Shown one piece after another: positions 1 to 10,287 of a stretch of 64,000 nt of DNA. Below the pieces are notes generated by a model. The model was not told the DNA's origin. It did not search any database and saw only the letters and a list, made by a program, of their open reading frames with translations. The translations under genes were made by a program, and so were the position numbers. Within the stretch, counting starts at the first letter, position 1, and each line of letters begins with the position of its first letter. Origin of the DNA: Verrucomicrobiota bacterium (GTDB lineage Bacteria; Verrucomicrobiota; Verrucomicrobiia; Opitutales; Opitutaceae). The DNA lies in assembly GCA_019510185.1 (NCBI GenBank), contig JAEKKV010000014.1:124001-188000 (forward strand), written 5' to 3'.

Positions 1-2
1 CC

Positions 3-1127
3 CATGTCCAGGAGCAGATCGACTACGTGAAGGCCAAGGGTCCGCTCAAGAACGGCCCCAAGAAGGTCCTCGTGATCGGCGCCTCCACCGGCTACGGCCT
101 CGCCTCGCGCATCGGCGCCGCCTTCGGCTCTGGCGCCGCGACCATCGGCGTCTTTTTCGAGCGTCCCTCCGAACCCGACAAGACCGCCACCCCCGGCTGG
201 TACAACACCGCCGCCTTCACCAAGGCCGCGAAAGCCGCCGGTCTGTATGCCAAAAATTTCAACGGCGACGCCTTCTCCGACGCCCTCAAAACCGAGGTCC
301 TCGCCGCCATCAAGCGCGACCTCGGCCAGGTTGACCTCATCGTCTACTCCCTCGCTTCCCCCCGCCGCACGCACCCCAAGACCGGCGTCACCCACAAGTC
401 CACCCTCAAGCCCGTCGGCCAGACCTACTCCAATAAGACCGTCGATACCGACAAGGGCATCGTCAGCACCGTCACCATCGAGCCGGCCAACGAGGCCGAG
501 ATCGCCGACACCACCGCCGTCATGGGCGGCGAAGACTGGGAAATGTGGATCAACGCTCTCGCCGACGCCAACCTCCTGGCTCCCGGCGCCACCTCCGTTG
601 CCTACTCCTACATCGGACCCGAGCTCACCTGGCCCATCTACAAAAACGGCACCATCGGCCTTGCCAAAAACGATCTCGAGCGCGCCGGGAAAGCCATTAA
701 TGCCACCCTCAAGACCATCGGCTACGGCCGTGCCTTCATCTCCGTCAACAAGGCCCTCGTCACCCAGGCCAGCTCCGCCATCCCTGTCGTCCCGCTCTAC
801 ATTTCGATCCTCTACAAGATCATGAAATCGAAGGGCACGCACGAAGGCTGCATCGAGCAGATCGACCGCCTTTTCCGCACGCAGATGTACGGCGGCACCG
901 GCCTTGAATTCGACAATGCCGGCCGCGTGCGCATCGACGACTGGGAAATGAAGCCCGATGTCCAGGCCGCGGTCGCAAAACTCTGGCCCGAGGTCACCAC
1001 CGAGAATCTCGCCGCGCTCACCGACATCGCCGGCTACCGCACCGAGTTCCTGAAGCTCTTCGGTTTCGGTCTTCCCGGCATCAACTACGAGGCCGACATC
1101 GATCCGCATGTCGAATTGCCCGCCTGA
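3..1127 (+). CDS. fabV: FabV-type trans-2-enoyl-ACP/CoA reductase (5' end outside window)
   Basis: This enzyme carries out the NADH-dependent reduction of trans-2-enoyl-ACP/CoA, the last step of the fatty-acid elongation cycle, in the cytoplasm. The reading frame is open back to base 3 (reading HVQEQIDYVKAKG), which matches the region just before the Rossmann motif in FabV, so the true start lies a few dozen codons upstream of the window. Visible features are the nucleotide-binding VLVIGASTGYGLASR, the MGGEDWE segment, the Y-x8-K catalytic motif of the FabV family (YKNGTIGLAK), and the C-terminal EFLKLFGFG block. About 375 residues of a family near 400 are present. A strong terminator follows. 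Identification is secure; only the N-terminus is missing. Confidence 0.95.
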   Translation, partial: HVQEQIDYVKAKGPLKNGPKKVLVIGASTGYGLASRIGAAFGSGAATIGVFFERPSEPDKTATPGWYNTAAFTKAAKAAGLYAKNFNGDAFSDALKTEVLAAIKRDLGQVDLIVYSLASPRRTHPKTGVTHKSTLKPVGQTYSNKTVDTDKGIVSTVTIEPANEAEIADTTAVMGGEDWEMWINALADANLLAPGATSVAYSYIGPELTWPIYKNGTIGLAKNDLERAGKAINATLKTIGYGRAFISVNKALVTQASSAIPVVPLYISILYKIMKSKGTHEGCIEQIDRLFRTQMYGGTGLEFDNAGRVRIDDWEMKPDVQAAVAKLWPEVTTENLAALTDIAGYRTEFLKLFGFGLPGINYEADIDPHVELPA

Positions 1128-1167
1128 CCGCAGGCCTTGGGACCTCTGAGTCTTTTTCGATCCCCCG

Positions 1168-1196
1168 ACGCCCGGCCTCACCGCCGGGCGTTTTTA
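1168..1196 (+). terminator. Rho-independent terminator of fabV
   Basis: A 9-bp perfect GC-rich stem (ACGCCCGGC / GCCGGGCGT) with a 6-nt loop is followed by TTTTA. It lies about 40 nt after the fabV stop codon and fits intrinsic termination of the plus-strand transcript. Confidence 0.85.
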
Positions 1197-1228
1197 TTCC
1201 GCGAACAAATTTGAAACCAGAAGCCTGC

Positions 1229-1259
1229 GCCTGCCTGGGTTATCTCCACCCAGGCAGGC
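1229..1259. terminator. Hairpin downstream of ahcY, possible terminator
   Basis: A perfect 12-bp inverted repeat (GCCTGCCTGGGT, loop TATCTCC, ACCCAGGCAGGC) sits immediately after the ahcY stop on the minus strand. There is no clear U-tract on either side, so it may stabilise a 3' end or terminate weakly rather than act as a classical intrinsic terminator. Confidence 0.5.
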
Positions 1260-1266
1260 AGGCGAT

Positions 1267-2697
1267 TCAGTAGCGGTAGTGGTCGGGCTTGTAGGGGCCT
1301 TCGACAGGGACGCCGAGGTACTCGGCTTGGGACGAGGTGAGAACGGTGAGCTTGGCGCCGATCTTTTCGAGGTGCAGACGGGCGACCTCCTCGTCGAGGT
1401 GCTTGGGCAGGCGATACACGCCGACCTTGTAGGTGTCCTTGTTCTTCCAGAGATCGAGCTGGGCGAGTGTCTGGTTGGTGAAGGAGTTGGACATCACGAA
1501 CGAAGGATGTCCGGTGGCGCAACCAAGGTTCACGAGACGGCCTTCGGCGAGCAGGTAGATGCTGTTGCCGTTGGGGAACGTGAAGAGATCGTACTGGGGC
1601 TTGATGGTGACGCGCTTGACGCCGGGCGCCTTGTAGAGGCGGTCAACCTGGATCTCGTTGTCGAAATGGCCGATGTTACAGACGATGGCCTGGTCCTTCA
1701 TCTTCGAGAGATGCTCGAGGGTGATGATGTCCCGGTTGCCGGTCGTGGTGACATAGATGTCGGCGATACCGAGGGTGCTCTCGATGGTGTTGACCTCGAA
1801 ACCTTCCATCGCGGCCTGGAGGGCGTTGATCGGGTCGATCTCGGTGACGATAACACGAGCGCCAAAGCCCTTCAGGGAGAAGGCGGAGCCCTTGCCGACA
1901 TCGCCATAGCCGCACACGCAGGCGACCTTGCCGGCGATCATGACATCGGTGGCGCGCTTGAGACCGTCGGCGAGGGATTCACGACAGCCGTAGAGGTTGT
2001 CGAACTTCGACTTGGTGACGGAGTCGTTGACGTTAATCGCGGGGACGCGGAGCTTCCCCTTTTCGAGCATCTGGTAGAGGCGGTGTACGCCCGTGGTGGT
2101 CTCCTCGGAGACGCCACGCCACTCCTTGGCCATCGTGCTCCAGCGGAGAGGATCCTCGGCGTGAACTTTCTTGAGAAGGTCTTTGATGACCTGCTCCTCA
2201 TGGGACGCGGAAGGGGTGTTGACCCAATCGCTGCCCTCTTCGAGTTCGCAACCTTTGTGGATGAGGAGAGTGACGTCGCCGCCGTCGTCGACGACGAGCT
2301 GCGGCCCCTTGTTGCCGGGGAAGGTCACGGCCTTGAGGGTGAGCTCCCAATACTCCTCGAGCGTCTCGCCCTTCCAGGCGAAGACGGGCACGCCGGCGGC
2401 GGCGATAGCCGAGGCGGCATGATCCTGGGTCGAGAAGATGTTGCACGAGGCCCAGCGAACGTCGGCGCCGAGTTCCACGAGGGTCTCGATGAGAACCGCG
2501 GTCTGGATCGTCATGTGCAGGGAGCCGGTGATGCGCACACCCTTGAGGGGCTTGGCGGGACCGTATTTGCGGCGAACGGAAACGAGGCCGGGCATTTCGT
2601 GCTCGGCGACGTTGATTTCCTTGCGACCCCATTCGGCGAGGCCGAGGTCGCGCACGATAAAGTCCTGGCCCTTGGGGGCGGAGGTGAGAAGAGACAT
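1267..2697 (-). CDS. ahcY: Adenosylhomocysteinase (SAH hydrolase)
   Basis: This enzyme hydrolyses S-adenosylhomocysteine to adenosine and homocysteine, recycling the by-product of SAM-dependent methylation. The predicted 476-residue protein starts [12 protein letters not shown]. The frame is open further upstream, but that extension runs into metK and has no family similarity. It shows the NAD-binding loop [15 protein letters not shown], the substrate-region [18 protein letters not shown], and the C-terminal KPDHYRY ending typical of the family. It follows metK by 41 bp on the same strand, so the two probably form a SAM-cycle operon. No Shine-Dalgarno sequence is apparent before the start. 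Confidence 0.96.
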   Translation of the reverse strand: MSLLTSAPKGQDFIVRDLGLAEWGRKEINVAEHEMPGLVSVRRKYGPAKPLKGVRITGSLHMTIQTAVLIETLVELGADVRWASCNIFSTQDHAASAIAAAGVPVFAWKGETLEEYWELTLKAVTFPGNKGPQLVVDDGGDVTLLIHKGCELEEGSDWVNTPSASHEEQVIKDLLKKVHAEDPLRWSTMAKEWRGVSEETTTGVHRLYQMLEKGKLRVPAINVNDSVTKSKFDNLYGCRESLADGLKRATDVMIAGKVACVCGYGDVGKGSAFSLKGFGARVIVTEIDPINALQAAMEGFEVNTIESTLGIADIYVTTTGNRDIITLEHLSKMKDQAIVCNIGHFDNEIQVDRLYKAPGVKRVTIKPQYDLFTFPNGNSIYLLAEGRLVNLGCATGHPSFVMSNSFTNQTLAQLDLWKNKDTYKVGVYRLPKHLDEEVARLHLEKIGAKLTVLTSSQAEYLGVPVEGPYKPDHYRY

Positions 2698-2738
2698 GAC
2701 GTTAGGATTTAAATTAAGGATTTCGCGCAAAACGCGCT

Positions 2739-3947
<1,209 letters not shown>

Positions 3948-4105
3948 AAGAAAAGGCTGCGACGGAAGCAGTCTTCGCCCAGCCCGGCAAGGCGAATATC
4001 AACATATGCGAATGCCATGATACGTGACCAACCACCGTCGTGCCGGCATGCACGCAATTGATCTGCGAGCTCGCTATACGACCAAGGATTTCCGATTTTA
4101 CACAC

Positions 4106-5251
4106 ATGCCCCCGTCCGAAGATTCTGATCTGATCAGACTTAAAGGTCGCAAGATTCTCGTGGTGGACGATGACCGGATCAACATCCGGATCCTTCGAGG
4201 AATGCTGCAAGTCGAAGGCTACGACATCTCGGAGGCCGATACCGGCGAAAGTGCGCTGACGCGCTACGACGAAGTGCAACCCGACCTCGTGCTGCTCGAC
4301 GTGATGTTGCCCGACATGGACGGGTTCGCGGTGTGTCGCGAACTGGGCCGCCGTCATGGCGCGCAGGCCGCCCCGGTGATGTTCATCACGGCGAAGCAGC
4401 AGTCCGAGGACATCGTCGAGGGCTTCAGCGCGGGCGGCGTGGATTACGTGGCCAAGCCGTTTCGGCAAAAGGAAGTCGTGGCCCGCATCCGCACGCACCT
4501 GCAAATCCGGCTGCTGCTCGCAACCCAGCGCCAGTTCGTGAATCAGCTGAGCCAGGCAAACACGGCCAAAAACAAGTTTCTCGGCATGGCCGCGCACGAC
4601 CTGCGCAATCCCCTCGCCTCCATCCGCGGCCTCACGGAATTCCTGCGCGACGGTACGGTCGGCGAACTCAGCGCCCCGCAACTCGAGCTGCTGGAGCTCA
4701 TCCATCAGGCGAGTCAGAACATGATCTCGCTGGTCAATGACCTGCTCGATGTCGCCACGATCGAGGCGGGCGAACTCCGCCTGACCCTCGCGCCCGTCGC
4801 CCTCGGCATGCTCATCGAAAAATCGGTCACGTTGAACGCAATGGAGGCCGCGCGCAAAAAAACCCACATCGTTTTCGAGGAGCACACGGCGAATCCCGAG
4901 CTCAAGCTCGATGCGCCCAAGATCCGACAGGTGATCGACAATCTGTTGAGCAACGCCGTGAAGTTTTCGCCGCCCGGCTCCACCGTACGCGTCACCCTGC
5001 GCGCCCTGACGGCCGGCGGACACAGCATCTCCGTCCTCGACGAGGGGCCAGGCATTCCCGAAGGCGAGCGCGACAAGCTCTTCAAGGACTTCGGCCGCCT
5101 TTCCGTCCAGCCCACCGGCGGTGAAAAAAGCACCGGTCTCGGCCTGGCCATCTGTCGCAAAATCGTGGAAGCCCACGGCGGCACCATCTCCGCCGAAAAC
5201 CAAGCCGGCCATGGCTGCGAGTTCCGCGTGACCCTTCCCCCTACCCCATGA
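4106..5251 (+). CDS. Receiver domain-histidine kinase (REC-HisKA-HATPase)
   Basis: This is a cytoplasmic two-component protein of about 381 residues in the inverted order receiver then kinase. The receiver spans roughly residues 12-130, with acidic pocket DDDR near residue 20 and phospho-acceptor Asp near 65 (LVLLDVMLPDMDG). The kinase H-box is GMAAHDLRNPLAS, with His near 164. N, G1 and G2 boxes follow (DNLLSNAVKFS, DEGPGIP, GLGLAI). I chose the ATG at 4106; an in-frame ATG at 4040 would add 22 residues of non-domain sequence and overlap the metK leader. It overlaps the next gene by 4 bp, which suggests translational coupling. No membrane segment is present, so its input is probably the receiver itself. 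Confidence 0.92.
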   Translation: MPPSEDSDLIRLKGRKILVVDDDRINIRILRGMLQVEGYDISEADTGESALTRYDEVQPDLVLLDVMLPDMDGFAVCRELGRRHGAQAAPVMFITAKQQSEDIVEGFSAGGVDYVAKPFRQKEVVARIRTHLQIRLLLATQRQFVNQLSQANTAKNKFLGMAAHDLRNPLASIRGLTEFLRDGTVGELSAPQLELLELIHQASQNMISLVNDLLDVATIEAGELRLTLAPVALGMLIEKSVTLNAMEAARKKTHIVFEEHTANPELKLDAPKIRQVIDNLLSNAVKFSPPGSTVRVTLRALTAGGHSISVLDEGPGIPEGERDKLFKDFGRLSVQPTGGEKSTGLGLAICRKIVEAHGGTISAENQAGHGCEFRVTLPPTP

Positions 5252-5655
5252 ACTTCAACGGCAAAGTCCTCATCGTGGACGACGAGGCGCACATCCGAAA
5301 ATACGTCTCACTCATCCTGCGCACCCTTGGCGCGCCGGTGATCATCGAGGCCGGCAACGGCCGCGACGGCTTCGAAGCCTACCAACGCGAACAACCCGAT
5401 CTCGTCCTCATGGACGTGAACATGCCCGTTCAGGATGGCTTGGAAACGCTCAAGCAGATCCGCGCGCATGACCCCGAGGCCGTGGTCATCATGCTGACCT
5501 CGCTCGCCAGCCGGCAGGTCATTGAGGAAGCCGCTCAACACGGTGCCGTTTTTTATCTGCGCAAGGACACGTCGCGCGACGAGATCGTCACGCAACTCCG
5601 GGCGATCCTCGGAGAAATTTTCGAAACCGGCGATCCCAGCCCCTCCGCTCCATGA
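5248..5655 (+). CDS. Stand-alone CheY-like receiver protein
   Basis: This is a 135-residue single-domain response regulator with acidic residues IVDDEAH, phospho-acceptor Asp near residue 56 (LVLMDVNMPVQDG) and the switch Thr in MLTSLASR. The conserved Lys after strand 5 is present (YLRKDTS), but the Pro that normally follows it is Asp. There is no output domain, so it probably works by protein-protein contact or as a phosphorelay intermediate. It overlaps the preceding kinase by ATGA and the following small gene by 4 bp. The operon context suggests control of the secretion or pilus ATPase downstream (inference). Confidence 0.92.
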   Translation: MNFNGKVLIVDDEAHIRKYVSLILRTLGAPVIIEAGNGRDGFEAYQREQPDLVLMDVNMPVQDGLETLKQIRAHDPEAVVIMLTSLASRQVIEEAAQHGAVFYLRKDTSRDEIVTQLRAILGEIFETGDPSPSAP

Positions 5656-5861
5656 ACCCCGTCCATCCCGTTCCCGCCAGTTCCACGGCTGCGCCCGCCG
5701 CAGCGTCCGCGTTGCACGAAATCCGCTACTCCCTGCCGGAAATGCTCGCGGAGCTCCAGTTGGAGCGGACAAGCGGCACATTCTCGCAGGGCAAACTTCA
5801 GCAGGCTGAAATCGGAAAGCTCTTCCACAACCCCAAGAAGCGCCGTGTCAAAAACACCTAG
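5652..5861 (+). CDS. Small hypothetical protein (69 aa) in signalling/pilus operon
   Basis: I do not recognise the family. The protein has an Ala/Pro/Ser-rich N-terminal third, then EIRYSLPEMLAELQLERTSGTFSQGKL, and a basic end (NPKKRRVKNT). It starts with a 4-bp overlap on the receiver gene, and its 3' end overlaps the GTG start of the ATPase gene by 17 bp. This tight coupling on both sides supports a real gene. It has no membrane segment or signal peptide. It could be a small adaptor between receiver and ATPase, but that is speculation. Confidence 0.6.
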   Translation: MNPVHPVPASSTAAPAAASALHEIRYSLPEMLAELQLERTSGTFSQGKLQQAEIGKLFHNPKKRRVKNT

Positions 5862-7557
5862 TTCCCCGTCTTCGCTGGCGGAAAGCATCCGCCGGCTCCC
5901 CGGCTTCGCCTTCGGTGGACAGCTCGGCCTACTTGAGGCGCAACATGGCGACGGTCTCCCGTTGTTGCAGGCGGTGATCGAGGCGAAACTCCTCGCCAAG
6001 GACGAAGCCTGCCGGTTGCACGCCGATGCGCTCGGCATCGCCTACATCGACCCCTTCGCGTCGGTGATCACGGACGAGGCGATCGCGGCGGTCCCGCTGG
6101 AGATCGCCCAGAAGGCCCGCATGGTCGGCCTTTACATCCTCGACGGCGTGCTCACCGCGGCCTTTGCCACTCCGGAGGACGCCAGCCTCGTCAAACGCAT
6201 CAGCCAGATCGCGCAAATGCCCGTCAGTCCCGTCTTCGCCCTCCCGCGCGAAATCGAGGACACGATCCACATCCAGTATTCCAGCGAAAAAACCATCGAG
6301 GAAGGACTGCAGGAACTCGAACGTTCGCGCCTCTTTGACCAGCCCGATCTCGCCACCGACCGCCTCATCGCCATCGCCGACTCCGAGTCGCTGGTGCAGA
6401 TCCTCGACGAGATCATCTACTACGCCCTGCGCGAACGCGCGACGGACATTCATATCGAACCGCGGGAAACGCAGTCCCATGTGCGCTTCCGCATCGATGG
6501 CATGTTGCGCGAGGTTCTCACCTATTCGCGCAAACTCCACCGCGCCTTCATTTCGCGCATCAAGATCCTCTGCAACTTGAACATCGCGGAAACGCGTTTT
6601 CCGCAGGACGGACGCTTCAGTCTTTCCGTGGGAACTTCCTCGGCGAATTTCCGCGTTTCCACCATCCCGAGCCAGCATGGCGAGAAGGCCGTGCTCCGCA
6701 TCCTCGCGATGAGCGGCAAGAAATCGATGCTCACGCTGGAGCGAATGATGATGTCGCAGACCATCCTGCAGCCCTTCCTCCGGCTTATTCAGAACCCCAA
6801 CGGCATCATCTTTGTCACCGGCCCCACCGGCTCGGGTAAGACCACCACGCTCTATTCCGCTCTTCACGAAATCAACAAGCCCGACGTCAACATCTCGACG
6901 ATTGAAGATCCCATCGAGATCCAGCTCGAGGGGGTGACCCAAACGCAGGTCAATACTCACATCGACCTTCATTTCGACACCGTCCTGCGCGCGCTGCTGC
7001 GCCAGGATCCCGACGTGATTCTCATCGGCGAAATTCGCGACTTGGAAACCGCCAAGATCGCCACCGAGGCGGCGCTCACCGGACACATTGTCTTCGCCAC
7101 GCTCCACACCAGCACCGCGGCGCAGGCCATCGTGCGTCTGCTGGAAATCGGGGTGGCCCCCTACATGGTGGCGCCCTCCGTCATCGGCGTCCTCGCCCAG
7201 CGCCTGGCCGCGCGCATCTGCGACAACTGCAAGGAGCCCTACATCCCCTCACCCGAGGTGTTGCGCAAATATTTCAAGGAGGACGGACTCGGCGAAGTTT
7301 CCTTTTTCCGCGGCCGTGGTTGCAAATCGTGTCGAGGGACCGGCTACAAAGGACGCATCGCCTTCCACGAGCTCGTGCTGATCACCGAAGAAATCCGCAC
7401 GCTCATTTCCGCCAACGCCAGCGTGCAGCAGATCACCGCCGCCGCCGCCCGGGTGGGCTTCAAACCCCTGCGCTACGACGGCCTCAAAAAAGTTCTGCTG
7501 GGGCTCACCACCATCGAAGAGATCGAAGCCAACACTTCCTTCGAATGGGCCACCTAG
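5845..7557 (+). CDS. GspE/PilB-type secretion or type IV pilus assembly ATPase
   Basis: This 570-residue protein has an N-terminal MshEN/T2SSE_N-like region followed by the AAA-type motor. Walker A is GPTGSGKTT at about residues 326-334, the Asp box is TIEDPIE, Walker B is DPDVILIGEIRD and the His box is TGHIVFATLHT. A C4 zinc-binding motif (two CxxC pairs, Cys near 459/462 and 493/496) places it with GspE/PilB assembly ATPases rather than PilT. The start is GTG, overlapping the small gene before it. No pilin, GspF or secretin gene is adjacent, so the motor's partners lie elsewhere. The upstream receiver genes suggest regulated pilus or secretion activity. Confidence 0.93.
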   Translation: MSKTPSSPSSLAESIRRLPGFAFGGQLGLLEAQHGDGLPLLQAVIEAKLLAKDEACRLHADALGIAYIDPFASVITDEAIAAVPLEIAQKARMVGLYILDGVLTAAFATPEDASLVKRISQIAQMPVSPVFALPREIEDTIHIQYSSEKTIEEGLQELERSRLFDQPDLATDRLIAIADSESLVQILDEIIYYALRERATDIHIEPRETQSHVRFRIDGMLREVLTYSRKLHRAFISRIKILCNLNIAETRFPQDGRFSLSVGTSSANFRVSTIPSQHGEKAVLRILAMSGKKSMLTLERMMMSQTILQPFLRLIQNPNGIIFVTGPTGSGKTTTLYSALHEINKPDVNISTIEDPIEIQLEGVTQTQVNTHIDLHFDTVLRALLRQDPDVILIGEIRDLETAKIATEAALTGHIVFATLHTSTAAQAIVRLLEIGVAPYMVAPSVIGVLAQRLAARICDNCKEPYIPSPEVLRKYFKEDGLGEVSFFRGRGCKSCRGTGYKGRIAFHELVLITEEIRTLISANASVQQITAAAARVGFKPLRYDGLKKVLLGLTTIEEIEANTSFEWAT

Positions 7558-7700
7558 GGACACGCGCTTAGCGGCCTAGGGTGTCCACCCGCTTACTTAA
7601 CGGCTGGTTTTCCGCTAATTAAGTGTAAATGCCGCTTATAAAACCCCAAAGTGACAGTGGTTATTTGCAATTTAACCCCGTAGCATCAGCATCTTCGACC

Positions 7701-8057
7701 ATGCCCTTAAGCCAGGTCATAGATCCTGAAGCGATTGCTAATCTTCGTGCCTTGAGCCCCGATGATGGCGACGTCTTTCTGAGGGAGATTGTGGGGATTT
7801 TCATTGAGGACACCCCAGCGCGTATCGCCGAGCTGCACGCCAGCCGCGCTTCCGGCAACGTTCTCGTGTTCACCCGGGCCGCGCACAGCATCAAAGGCAG
7901 TTCCAGCAATGTCGGCGCCGTGGAACTTCGCGCCGTGGCAGAAAAGCTGGAGCATGGCGCGCGCGTCCACGGACTCGAAGGCGTCGAGGACCATGTCGCG
8001 GAGCTGGAAGCGGCGTTCATCCGCGCGAAAGAAGCCCTCCATCCCTTTTTGGGCTGA
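7701..8057 (+). CDS. Histidine phosphotransfer (Hpt) domain protein
   Basis: This small helical phosphorelay protein of about 118 residues carries the Hpt signature RAAHSIKGSSSNVGA, with phospho-His near residue 62. An in-frame ATG at 7629 would give 142 residues, but the extra 24 look like linker, so 7701 is preferred with moderate confidence. It is 143 bp from the ATPase gene and therefore may have its own promoter. With the REC-kinase and CheY-like proteins just upstream it could complete a His-Asp-His-Asp relay. A good terminator follows. Confidence 0.88.
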   Translation: MPLSQVIDPEAIANLRALSPDDGDVFLREIVGIFIEDTPARIAELHASRASGNVLVFTRAAHSIKGSSSNVGAVELRAVAEKLEHGARVHGLEGVEDHVAELEAAFIRAKEALHPFLG

Positions 8058-8071
8058 GTGCGCCGAAGGTT

Positions 8072-8099
8072 TCCGCCGGCTCACCAACCGGCGGATTTT
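8072..8099 (+). terminator. Rho-independent terminator after the Hpt gene
   Basis: An 8-bp perfect stem TCCGCCGG / CCGGCGGA with an 8-nt loop is followed by TTTTG. It is placed 14 nt after the Hpt stop codon and before the convergent opgH gene. Confidence 0.75.
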
Positions 8100-8131
8100 G
8101 ATTTCGTTCGCGACGCCTGCGCGCCCGTGAA

Positions 8132-10285
8132 TCAGCGATACAGCGCCGTGATCGGCGCGGCCGTAAGCACGTTGTACTGACGCATGGCCAGCCGCCACCA
8201 ATCGGCGAGCGAAGCCCCCGGGTGGCGCCAGAGCTCCTCGTGCAGGCAGATCATCGACTCGGCATCGAGCAGCAGCGCGAGCTTCTCCTTCGACGTCAGC
8301 TGTTCGGGTCCCTCGCTCAGCAGCCGGTGCCGTAGCAGCGAGAACCAATCGCGCGACTCCTCGCTCGGACGCCGCTGGCGCAGCATGGAGACGTGCACGG
8401 CGTTGATATAGGGATCCAGCACGGCCTGAAGCAGGCCGTAATCCGAACGCAGCGTCTCGATCGGCCGCATGTGCTTGTAGCATTCCGCAAGGTTTTGCGT
8501 GAGACGGCGAAGTTCGTAAGGCGGCTGGGTTTCCTCCGGCGTGAGGAGCAGCCCCATGCGCCGCGCCTGACGTCCCAGACTTTCCTTGCTGAGCATGATC
8601 GAAAGCGGAATCGCCAGCAGCAGACCGGCGAGAACCGGACTGAGCCACCAGAAGAAGACTGGCAGCAGAATGAAAGACGACACCCCCCAAACGAGCCCGA
8701 ACACCGTCTGGCCGCCGTGCGTGAGGATGGCCTCGCGCCAGTCGGTACCGTCCTCGGCCCCGCGCCGTTGCGTCACCCAAGAGACGCCCTGCCCGAGCAG
8801 GGTCGAGAATACGAACCGGCTGTTAAAGAGCATGTGGATCGGCGCGAGCAGGACCGAAAGGGCGGTCTCCAAAATCGCGCTCACCGCAACCGGACCGCGT
8901 CCGCCGAAACGCTCCGCCTCGTTTTTATCCTGCAAAACCCGAATCAGGCTGACGGCCTTGGGCAGAAAGAGCAGTAGCAACGTAAATAGGAACAGGATGA
9001 ACGCCTCGGGCACTTTGAGGTAATAGCCGAAAGCGGACGTGTAGTCCTCAAAGCTGCCATGCTTGGCGGGATCGAGCACCTGATTGAAGACATGAATCGT
9101 GCTCAGCACCAGGAACAGCAGCCAAAGCGGCGAGGAGACGTAGGCCATCACGCCCATGAGCAGATGAATGCGGTTGGCCGGACGAAAGCCGCGCACGGCG
9201 ATGAGCCACGCATGCTGCATATTTCCTTGGCACCAGCGACGATCGCGCTTGGCGCTGTCGATGAGCGTGGGCGGGCCTTCTTCGTAAGTGCCCTCGATGT
9301 CGTGGGCGAGCCACACCTGCCAGCCGGCCTTGCGGATGAGCGCAGCCTCGACGAAGTCGTGCGAAAGGATGCGGCCGCCGAACGGCTCGCGGCCGGGCAG
9401 GTCGGGCAGTGCACAATGATCCATGAACGGCTGCACGCGGATGATGGCGTTGTGCCCCCAGTAATTGCCCTCGTGCTGCTGCCAGTAATTCAGGCCGGCG
9501 AGAAAGATCGGGCTGTAGAGGCGGTTGGCGAACTGCTGCAGGCGCGCGTAGAGCGATTCACCGTAAACCAGGCGCGGCGCGGTCTGGATGAGGCCCGCCT
9601 GCGGATTCTTTTCCATCATGGCCACGAGCTTCACGATGGCCTCGCCGCTCATGATCGAGTCGGCGTCGAGCACGACCATATAACGGTAGCGCTTGCCCCA
9701 ACGGCGGAGGAAGTCGGCCACGTTGCCGGCCTTCTTGTTGATCTGGTGACGGCGCTTGCGATAGAAAATGCGTCCGAAGCCGTTGACCTGTTTACAAAGC
9801 TCCACCCAGGCAATTTCCTCCTGGATCCACTGATTCGGCTGATTGGAGTCGCTCAGGATGAAGAAGTCGAAATTCTCCAGCTTCTTCGTTTCCTGGAGCG
9901 AACGGTAGATGACGCGCAGACCCTCGAATACCCGGCTCACGTCCTCGTTGAACACCGGCATGACGATGGCGGTGCTGGCGAGCGGCGTGTCCTCATCCCA
10001 ATTGACCGAGCGGGTGATGCATTGGCGGTCGCCGCCGCGGTTGATAACGTAAAAGCCCAGCAACGCGGTCACAAATCCCACCGCGATCTGCGCAAAAAGA
10101 ATCACGAACAGGATCAGCAACGGCCACTCCAAGCCCTTGATGCCGTCGTCGCGCCAGAGTAGATCCGCCATGAACCAAGTGGCCAGGCTCGTGACGAGCA
10201 GGACGCTCGAATAAAAAACCGCCCTGCGGCGGCGAAGACGCTGCGGGGCGATGATCTGGGATATCCTCGTGCTTTGCGTGGTCAT
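8132..10285 (-). CDS. opgH: Osmoregulated periplasmic glucan glucosyltransferase OpgH/MdoH
   Basis: This inner-membrane GT2 enzyme synthesises the beta-glucan backbone of osmoregulated periplasmic glucans. The protein is about 717 residues from the ATG at 10285 (MTTQSTRIS); a longer in-frame start exists at 10366 but would overlap the preceding gene. It has two N-terminal membrane segments, then the GT2 domain (IVMPVFNED, FFILSDSN, VVLDADSIMSG, RRWCQGNMQH), then further membrane helices. It lacks the long cytoplasmic N-terminus of E. coli OpgH. It is the last gene of an opgG-unnamed-opgH operon. Confidence 0.94.
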   Translation of the reverse strand: MTTQSTRISQIIAPQRLRRRRAVFYSSVLLVTSLATWFMADLLWRDDGIKGLEWPLLILFVILFAQIAVGFVTALLGFYVINRGGDRQCITRSVNWDEDTPLASTAIVMPVFNEDVSRVFEGLRVIYRSLQETKKLENFDFFILSDSNQPNQWIQEEIAWVELCKQVNGFGRIFYRKRRHQINKKAGNVADFLRRWGKRYRYMVVLDADSIMSGEAIVKLVAMMEKNPQAGLIQTAPRLVYGESLYARLQQFANRLYSPIFLAGLNYWQQHEGNYWGHNAIIRVQPFMDHCALPDLPGREPFGGRILSHDFVEAALIRKAGWQVWLAHDIEGTYEEGPPTLIDSAKRDRRWCQGNMQHAWLIAVRGFRPANRIHLLMGVMAYVSSPLWLLFLVLSTIHVFNQVLDPAKHGSFEDYTSAFGYYLKVPEAFILFLFTLLLLFLPKAVSLIRVLQDKNEAERFGGRGPVAVSAILETALSVLLAPIHMLFNSRFVFSTLLGQGVSWVTQRRGAEDGTDWREAILTHGGQTVFGLVWGVSSFILLPVFFWWLSPVLAGLLLAIPLSIMLSKESLGRQARRMGLLLTPEETQPPYELRRLTQNLAECYKHMRPIETLRSDYGLLQAVLDPYINAVHVSMLRQRRPSEESRDWFSLLRHRLLSEGPEQLTSKEKLALLLDAESMICLHEELWRHPGASLADWWRLAMRQYNVLTAAPITALYR

Positions 10286-10287
10286 GC

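Noticed and set aside
3948..4105. Possible SAM riboswitch before metK
   Set aside because: Some small hairpins can be drawn, but I found none of the conserved cores of the SAM-I, SAM-II, SMK or SAH classes; a covariance search would be decisive.
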